The notes under the pieces: model-generated | The model's input: only the letters and a program-made list of their open reading frames with translations | Told to the model about the DNA's origin: nothing | Database searches by the model: none | From: an uncultured Clostridia bacterium | GTDB taxonomy: Bacteria; Bacillota; Clostridia; Oscillospirales; Acutalibacteraceae | Direction: 5' to 3' | Assembly (NCBI GenBank): GCA_947302895.1 | Contig: CAMYWU010000041.1 | Span: 1 to 9,690 of the forward strand | DNA length: 9,690 nucleotides | Shown here: positions 5,690 to 9,690 of the stretch, in pieces | Layout of the letters: every line of letters begins with the position of its first letter | How positions within the stretch are numbered: the first letter of the stretch is position 1 | Translations under genes and position numbers: made by a program

Positions 5690-6562
5690 ATGAACTGTAA
5701 TGACTGTCCAAGAAAATGCAATGTAAACAGAAACGAAAAACAAGGCTTTTGCCAAAGTCCGAACGGGCTTAGAATAGCAAGAGCCTCTTTGCATTTCTGG
5801 GAAGAGCCCTGCATAAGCGCAAATCAGGGGAGCGGAGCAGTCTTTTTCAGCGGCTGCAACCTTAAATGCGTTTATTGCCAGAACAGGGAAATCAGCAGCG
5901 AAAACAAAGGCAGGGAAATAACTCCTAAAAAGCTGCTTGATATATTCAAAGCCCTCGAGCAGCAGGGTGCAAACAATATTAATCTTGTTAATCCAACCCA
6001 CTATGCAAGGGCGCTTGTTCCCGTTCTTGAAAAATGGGGAGGAAGGCTTCCTGTTATATATAATTCCTCTGGCTATGAAAGCGTTGAAACGCTTGAAATG
6101 CTCGACGGTTTAATAGATATTTATCTTCCTGATTTGAAGTATATCAGAAGCGATAAAGCAAAAAAATACAGCTCTGCAGAAAACTATTTTGAAATTGCTC
6201 AAAAGGCGCTTTCAGAAATGCGAAAACAGCAAAAAAAGGATGTTTTTGATAAAAAGGGAATTATGCAAAAAGGGATGATTATCCGCCATTTAATCCTTCC
6301 CTCAAACACAAATTCATCAATTGATATAATTAAATTTATAAGCGAGAATTATCCCGATACATATTTATCGCTAATGGCGCAGTATGTTCCCTGCGGCGAT
6401 TTATCAGCGTTCCCTGAAATAAACAGAAAAATAACAAAAAGGGAATATGAAAAGGTTGTAGATTTCGCATTAAATCAGGGAATGAGCAGGCTTTTTATTC
6501 AGGAACTCAGCTCCGCAGATGAAAAATTCATTCCTGCATTTGATTTTAGCGGAGTTTTGTGA
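5690..6562 (+). CDS. Radical SAM protein, COG1313/PflX-like
   Basis: A 290-residue radical SAM enzyme resembling the pyruvate formate-lyase activase-related COG1313 group, whose substrate is not established. The 4Fe-4S/SAM motif is C56-x3-C60-x2-C63 in SGCNLKCVYCQN. An N-terminal cysteine set (Cys3, Cys6, Cys10, Cys21, in the pattern C-x2-C-x3-C and GFC) is typical of this group and could bind a second metal centre. The partial barrel continues with NLVNPTHYA, YNSSGYES and DIYLPDLKY. No pyruvate formate-lyase or other glycyl radical enzyme is in the window, so the activase label that automatic annotation often gives is unsupported. The ATG at 5690 lacks a recognisable ribosome binding site; the 15 bases before it are T-rich. 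A downstream start would cut off the conserved cysteines, so I keep it. Confidence 0.82.
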   Translation: MNCNDCPRKCNVNRNEKQGFCQSPNGLRIARASLHFWEEPCISANQGSGAVFFSGCNLKCVYCQNREISSENKGREITPKKLLDIFKALEQQGANNINLVNPTHYARALVPVLEKWGGRLPVIYNSSGYESVETLEMLDGLIDIYLPDLKYIRSDKAKKYSSAENYFEIAQKALSEMRKQQKKDVFDKKGIMQKGMIIRHLILPSNTNSSIDIIKFISENYPDTYLSLMAQYVPCGDLSAFPEINRKITKREYEKVVDFALNQGMSRLFIQELSSADEKFIPAFDFSGVL

Positions 6563-6568
6563 TATTAT
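6540..6568 (+). promoter_or_regulatory. Candidate sigma-A promoter for mscL
   Basis: A -35-like TTGATT (6540-6545) and a -10-like TATTAT (6563-6568) are separated by exactly 17 bp. They lie across the last codons of the radical SAM gene. Transcription would start near 6575, giving mscL a leader of about 33 bases that includes its AAGGAG (6593-6598). This would let mscL be expressed apart from the upstream gene. Confidence 0.55.
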
Positions 6569-6607
6569 AGAGTGGCAAAAATATTTTTTAAAAAGGAGAA
6601 TAAAGGT

Positions 6608-7033
6608 ATGAAAAAATTATTCAAGGAATTCAAAGAGTTTATCAACAAGGGCAGCGTGCTTGATTTGGCAGTCGGCGTTATCATCGGCGGCGCTTTCAGC
6701 GGAATTGTTAATGCGCTTATTGATAACATCATCAATCCGCTTATCGCTTGCATCGGCGGAACCGATATCGGCTTTGCTTTTGAGATTATCAAGGGCAACG
6801 AGGCTACCAAGGTTAATCTTGGCGCTTTCATTTCGGCAATTATTAATTTCTTAATCATTTCACTTGTTATCTTCCTCATCGTTAAGAGCGCAAACAAGGC
6901 TAAGGCTCTCACAGCTAAGAAGGAAGAGATTGAAGAAGCGCCGACAACAAAGGTTTGCCCCTTCTGCAAAAGCGAAATTGCAATTGATGCAACAAAGTGT
7001 CCGCATTGTACTGCTGACCAGCCTGAGGAATAA
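6608..7033 (+). CDS. mscL: Large-conductance mechanosensitive channel with C-terminal zinc ribbon
   Basis: A 141-residue MscL, the pentameric inner-membrane valve that opens under membrane tension to release solutes after osmotic downshock. The amphipathic N-terminus (MKKLFKEFKEFINKGSVLDLAVGVIIG) and the first transmembrane helix through NPLI are classic. The second helix runs through about residues 74-96 (FISAIINFLIISLVIFLIVK). The extracellular loop is short. After a charged linker (KAKALTAKKEEIEEAP) the protein ends in a treble-clef/zinc-ribbon-like module with Cys117, Cys120, Cys131 and Cys134 (CPFC...CPHC), in place of the usual cytoplasmic helical bundle end. The ATG at 6608 has AAGGAG nine bases upstream; an extension to 6572 has no support. 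The TAA stop overlaps the start of a 121-bp palindromic heptad element. Confidence 0.95.
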   Translation: MKKLFKEFKEFINKGSVLDLAVGVIIGGAFSGIVNALIDNIINPLIACIGGTDIGFAFEIIKGNEATKVNLGAFISAIINFLIISLVIFLIVKSANKAKALTAKKEEIEEAPTTKVCPFCKSEIAIDATKCPHCTADQPEE

Positions 7034-7152
7034 TTTAAAATTGAAAATTGAGAATTGAAAATTTTGGTTTCTCACTTCGTTCGTTCAATTAATTATTGTA
7101 TGAGCGCAGCGAGTAACCGCAATTTTCCATTTTCCATTATCCATTTTCAATT
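7032..7152. repeat. Symmetric 121-bp heptad-flanked palindromic element
   Basis: Left, five AAT-led heptads start at 7032, 7039, 7046, 7053 and 7060 (e.g. AATTGAA, AATTGAG). Right, five inverted heptads start at 7118, 7125, 7132, 7139 and 7146 (e.g. TTCCATT twice, TTCAATT). Between them is a core bounded by GGTT (7066-7069) and AACC (7115-7118), with CAAT/ATTG at its centre. The heptad tracts, the GGTT/AACC pair and CAAT/ATTG all share one axis at 7092. The core arms match at 17 or 18 of 24 paired positions, with two of the differences being G-T wobbles. The left edge starts inside the mscL stop codon; the right edge is nine bases from the AGGAG of the hydrolase. Confidence 0.88.
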
Positions 7153-7174
7153 TTTGAAAGTAGGAGTAAAATTT

Positions 7175-8101
7175 ATGAAAATTGAAGAGTACAGATTTCC
7201 TTCCGCAACGGGAGTTTGCGAAATAGTCGGCAATTCATATAAGCCCGACGGTGATATCAAAGCCGTTTTTGCAATTCATCACGGAATGGCAGAGCATCAG
7301 GAGAGATACAGGGGCTTTATTGAATACCTTGTTTCCCTGGGCTATGCTGTTTATATCCACGATATGGCAAACCACGGCAAATCAAATGTTGATTTTGATG
7401 AAACGGGATATTTCGGCGAAAAGGATGGCTATAAGGCTCTTGTTGATGATTTCAAAACAACCTTTGAAAAGGCAAGAAGCGAAAACCCCGATAAAAAGAT
7501 TATTGTTATGGGTCATTCAATGGGCTCGTTCATAGTTCGCTGCTTCACCGCCTGGTATGCAGACCTCGATTTTGCAGGCGCTATCTATATGGGAACGGGC
7601 GGAGCAAATCCGATTGCAGGTCTTGGCGATAAGATTTCTGCAATGGTTGTTAAAATGAAGGGCAGCAAGCATAAGAGCAAAACTCTTGATAAGATGAGCT
7701 TTGGCTCATATAACAAGAAGTTTGAAGGAAGAACCAATTTTGATTGGCTCACCAAGGATGAAGCAATTGTTGATAAATACATAGCTGATGACTACTGCGG
7801 ATTTCTTTTCTCGGCTCAGGGTATGAACGACCTTGTTAAGCTCAATATTGAAGCTAATACGGATGAATGGTATACCCGGATTAAAACAGAGCTTCCGATT
7901 TATCTTGTAAGCGGAGAAATGGACCCCGTTGGCGAATACTCAAAGGGTATCAGAGATATTTATCAAAAGCTCCTTGCAACCGACCATAAGAAGGTTACAA
8001 TCAAGCTCTATCAGGGCGACCGCCACGAGGTTCTCAACGAGCTCGATAAGGACGTTGTTATGAAGGATTTAACCGATTGGGTTCAAAAAGAAGTTTTATA
8101 G
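7175..8101 (+). CDS. Alpha/beta hydrolase, monoglyceride lipase/lysophospholipase type
   Basis: A 308-residue cytoplasmic alpha/beta hydrolase of the serine aminopeptidase S33/Hydrolase_4 (PldB-like) group. These cleave acyl esters such as monoacylglycerols or lysophospholipids; the true substrate here is not determined. Visible are the oxyanion-side HHGMAEH (35-41), HDMANHGKS (62-70), nucleophile Ser115 in the elbow GHSMGS (113-118), the acid Asp250 in SGEMDPVG and the catalytic His284 in GDRHEVLNE. The cap region (about 140-225) is lysine-rich. There is no signal peptide. The ATG at 7175 has AGGAG eight bases upstream (7162-7166). The in-frame extension back to 7055 is only the translated repeat element and should not be annotated. 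The TAG stop is followed directly by another heptad tract. Confidence 0.88.
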   Translation: MKIEEYRFPSATGVCEIVGNSYKPDGDIKAVFAIHHGMAEHQERYRGFIEYLVSLGYAVYIHDMANHGKSNVDFDETGYFGEKDGYKALVDDFKTTFEKARSENPDKKIIVMGHSMGSFIVRCFTAWYADLDFAGAIYMGTGGANPIAGLGDKISAMVVKMKGSKHKSKTLDKMSFGSYNKKFEGRTNFDWLTKDEAIVDKYIADDYCGFLFSAQGMNDLVKLNIEANTDEWYTRIKTELPIYLVSGEMDPVGEYSKGIRDIYQKLLATDHKKVTIKLYQGDRHEVLNELDKDVVMKDLTDWVQKEVL

Positions 8102-8103
8102 TT

Positions 8104-8215
8104 TTGCGTTTCAAGTTATGCGTTGCGAGTTCTCGGTTACTCGCACAAGTGCTCAAACAATTGTAAATCGGAGCGTATCGACCCTGCAACGCACAGCTTG
8201 CAGCGAACAACCCAA
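8104..8215. repeat. Heptad-flanked element after the hydrolase
   Basis: Left, five NNNNGTT heptads start at 8104, 8111, 8118, 8125 and 8132, including GCGAGTT and CTCGGTT. Right, four weaker inverted heptads start at 8188, 8195, 8202 and 8209 (AACGCAC, AGCTTGC, AGCGAAC, AACCCAA). The inner edges are GGTT (8135-8138) and AACC (8209-8212). ACAATTGT (8157-8164) lies near the centre, and GCAC/GTGC (8143-8152) forms a small hairpin. The segment beginning CGGTTACTCGC at 8134 matches 11 bases of the mscL-side core read on the minus strand. It starts two bases after the hydrolase stop codon. Confidence 0.8.
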
Positions 8216-8240
8216 ATTGTAGTTTGCTTACAAATCACAT

Positions 8241-8280
8241 AAAAAACCGCCTCGGCATAGAATGTGCTGAGGTGTTTTTT
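8241..8280 (+). terminator. Terminator-like hairpin containing the feoA ribosome binding site
   Basis: A 9-bp stem (8249-8257 with 8265-8273, including two G-T pairs) has a 7-base loop. It is extended past one bulged C by a C-G pair and an A6/T6 tail (8241-8246 with 8275-8280). The T6 run ends exactly at the feoA ATG (8281). The right arm contains GAGGTG (8269-8274), the only ribosome binding site for feoA. The structure can terminate transcription of the hydrolase unit, works in either direction because of its A6/T6 ends, and would occlude feoA translation when folded. No regulator binding site is recognised nearby. Confidence 0.75.
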
Positions 8281-8502
8281 ATGTTTTTGAGTGAGCTTAA
8301 GGAAAACCAGAGCGCTGTTATAGCGTTTTCACAGAGTGAAACTCCGTTTGAAAGAAGGCTTTGCGATATGGGTTTTCGCTTTGGCGAAAATGTTTGCTGT
8401 GTTAAACGGGGCTTTTTCAAATCGCCGATAATATACAGCGTTTGCGGAAGCTTTGTTGCGCTCAGGAAAGCGGATGCCGATAAAATCGAGGTGGTTCTTT
8501 GA
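8281..8502 (+). CDS. feoA: FeoA-domain ferrous iron transport accessory protein
   Basis: A 73-residue SH3-like FeoA protein, the usual size. FeoA is a small cytoplasmic partner that is thought to bind FeoB and tune ferrous iron uptake. The family core is visible as the L-x-DMGF-x-x-G turn (CDMGFRFGENV) and the later strand pair ending ALRKADADKIEV. Three cysteines (in RLCDMG, VCCVK) are more than FeoA usually needs. The ATG at 8281 uses GAGGTG six bases upstream, buried in a hairpin. In-frame upstream GTG (8272) and TTG (8224) would translate through that hairpin and are less likely. The TGA stop (8500-8502) overlaps the TTG start of feoB, and the feoB ribosome binding site lies inside its last codons, so the two are coupled. 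Confidence 0.88.
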   Translation: MFLSELKENQSAVIAFSQSETPFERRLCDMGFRFGENVCCVKRGFFKSPIIYSVCGSFVALRKADADKIEVVL

Positions 8503-9690
8503 GCAGGAGATGCGTTGTTCTTGCGGGTAATCCGAATGTCGGCAAAAGCACCGTTTTTAACGAGCTTACGGGAATGCATCAGCATACGGGAAACTGGATT
8601 GGCAAAACCGTTGAAACGAGCAAATCCCGATTTTACTATAAATATAATGATTATGAGATTGTTGACCTTCCTGGAACATACACCCTGAGCAGTGCCTCAA
8701 AGGAAGAAGAGGTTGCGCGTGATTTTCTTAAAACCTCAAACCCCGATTGCATTGTTTGCGTTATTGATTCAACTGTTTTGGAGCGCTCACTGCTTCTTGT
8801 TTTTCAGCTTATGCAGCTCAGCAGTAAAATCGTTGTTGTTTTAAATCTCTGCGATGAAGCAAAGAAAAAGGGGATTTTTATTAACGAAGAAAAGCTGTCC
8901 TTGTTGCTCGGAGTTCCCGTTGTTAAGGCAACCGCACGTTCGGGAAAGGGAATAAATAATCTCCTTGAACAAATCCACCTTGTTGCAACAAATGCAATTT
9001 CTCCAAAGCCTGAAATCTCTCTTTCAAAAGGTGATAGGGGATACGAGAAGGCAAAGGAAATTGCCCTTTCAGTTCTTGAAAAAGAGCAGGAAAACAAGCT
9101 CGGCGCTTTAGACAGAATAATGCTCGGCAAATATTCCTCAGCCCTTGCAATGCTTCTTCTCTTCGGTTTGGTTTTATATATAACAATCAGTTTTTCAAAC
9201 TATCCCTCTGCGCTTTTAAAACTGCTTTTCGACAGCCTTGAAGCAAAAATTGCCGAACTGCTGATATCCTTAGGGACGGCTGAATGGGCGATAAATCTCT
9301 TTGTTTTCGGAATGCTCAGAGTACTGTTTTTCGTTGTTTCGGTTATGCTTCCGCCAATGGCAATTTTCTTTCCGCTGTTTTCGCTTCTGGAGGACTGGGG
9401 ACTCTTTCCGCGCTTTGCGTTTAATCTTGATTATCCCTTTGAAAAATGCTCCTCCTGCGGAAAGCAGGCGCTTTGCTGCTGTATGGGGCTCGGCTGTAAC
9501 GCAGTCGGAGTAACGGGCGCAAGAATTATTGATTCCCCCCGTGAAAGAGCAATTGCAATTATCACAAATTCGCTCACTCCCTGCAACGGAAGATTTCCTT
9601 TGCTTATTGCGATAATCTCAATGTTTTTTGCAAAAAGTGCAGCGCTCTCGTCGGTAATTCTGCTTGGGCTTTTATGCCTTTCGCTTTCAA
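8499..9690 (+). CDS. feoB: FeoB ferrous iron transporter, 3' end outside window
   Basis: The first 397 codons of a GTP-dependent ferrous iron transporter. The start is TTG at 8499, overlapping the feoA stop, with GAGGTG five bases upstream; no in-frame ATG precedes the G1 motif. The GTPase domain shows G1 GNPNVGKST (10-18), switch I with Thr37, G3 DLPG (56-59), G4 NLCD (116-119) and a G5-like ATAR (144-147). After a shortish helical linker, membrane segments begin near residue 212 and continue around 264-295 and 367 onward. The Gate-type region has LEDWGLFPR, then a cysteine-dense stretch with Cys317, Cys320, Cys326-328 and Cys333 leading into MGLGCNAVGVTGAR, and SLTPCNGRFP (358-367). This is the clostridial variant of the usual GFGCNVPA and SCSARLP motifs. 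The gene is open at the window edge with no frameshift seen. Confidence 0.93.
   Translation, partial: MSRRCVVLAGNPNVGKSTVFNELTGMHQHTGNWIGKTVETSKSRFYYKYNDYEIVDLPGTYTLSSASKEEEVARDFLKTSNPDCIVCVIDSTVLERSLLLVFQLMQLSSKIVVVLNLCDEAKKKGIFINEEKLSLLLGVPVVKATARSGKGINNLLEQIHLVATNAISPKPEISLSKGDRGYEKAKEIALSVLEKEQENKLGALDRIMLGKYSSALAMLLLFGLVLYITISFSNYPSALLKLLFDSLEAKIAELLISLGTAEWAINLFVFGMLRVLFFVVSVMLPPMAIFFPLFSLLEDWGLFPRFAFNLDYPFEKCSSCGKQALCCCMGLGCNAVGVTGARIIDSPRERAIAIITNSLTPCNGRFPLLIAIISMFFAKSAALSSVILLGLLCLSLS

Noticed and set aside
5690..6562. Naming the radical SAM protein a pyruvate formate-lyase activating enzyme
   Set aside because: The N-terminal cysteine pattern is that of COG1313, and no formate-lyase is present, so the specific name would over-claim.
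6565..6969. Long minus-strand frame opposite mscL, hydrophobic
   Set aside because: Antisense shadow of the MscL transmembrane helices; no start signals.
7055..7174. N-terminal extension of the hydrolase
   Set aside because: It would translate the palindromic heptad element. The ATG at 7175 has its own AGGAG and begins where the conserved fold begins.
8224..8280. Earlier TTG or GTG starts for feoA
   Set aside because: They lie within the terminator hairpin and lack a ribosome binding site. FeoA homology begins at the ATG.
8235..8585. Minus-strand open frame across feoA and the feoB start
   Set aside because: Antisense to two recognised genes, no motif or ribosome binding site.

Overview
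The window reads as chromosome of an anaerobic, moderately AT-rich Bacillota, most likely a gut-type Clostridia (Oscillospirales/Ruminococcaceae-like). This is inferred from gene content (clostridial-type FeoB, zinc-ribbon MscL, a COG1313 radical SAM protein, a cytoplasmic GH43), from AGGAG-type ribosome binding sites, and from the style of the intergenic repeats. No phage, plasmid, transposase or CRISPR gene is present. All protein genes are ordinary housekeeping or metabolic types.

Layout. Three genes are on the minus strand: a 164-residue protein I do not recognise (2567-3061), an intracellular GH43 glycosidase (1368-2333) and histidinol-phosphate aminotransferase hisC (135-1199). Eight genes are on the plus strand: an SDR oxidoreductase (3161-3829) that overlaps a TrmN6/YabB-type methyltransferase (3829-4569) by one base, rsmI (4802-5620), a PflX-like radical SAM protein (5690-6562), mscL with a C-terminal zinc ribbon (6608-7033), an alpha/beta hydrolase of the monoglyceride lipase type (7175-8101), feoA (8281-8502), and feoB from an overlapping TTG start (8499 to the window edge, incomplete). 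The two groups diverge from a 99-bp gap holding two good, overlapping sigma-A-like promoters. A third candidate promoter lies at the end of the radical SAM gene, just before mscL.

How the genes fit together. SDR and TrmN6 look translationally coupled. TrmN6 and RsmI form an RNA-modification neighbourhood, as in other Bacillota. FeoA and FeoB form a ferrous-iron uptake operon behind a terminator-like hairpin that also contains the feoA ribosome binding site. The remaining genes do not form an obvious pathway.

The most unusual content is between the genes. Five intergenic regions carry structured repeats built on 7-base units that sit directly against the stop codon of the gene before them: GH43 (1221-1366), the unknown gene (2349-2566), rsmI (5619-5672), mscL (7032-7152) and the hydrolase (8104-8215). 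The first is a 7-base word in four forward then three inverted copies, each pair separated by a different small palindrome. Three others are heptad tracts bounding a core that begins GGTT and ends AACC; the rsmI copy is a reduced, one-sided form. A sixth gap, after trmN6, carries a MITE-like inverted repeat (4601-4780) preceded by 24 bp matching half of the mscL-side core at 21 positions. I know no named family for the heptad elements. No gene-free stretch exceeds 300 bases.
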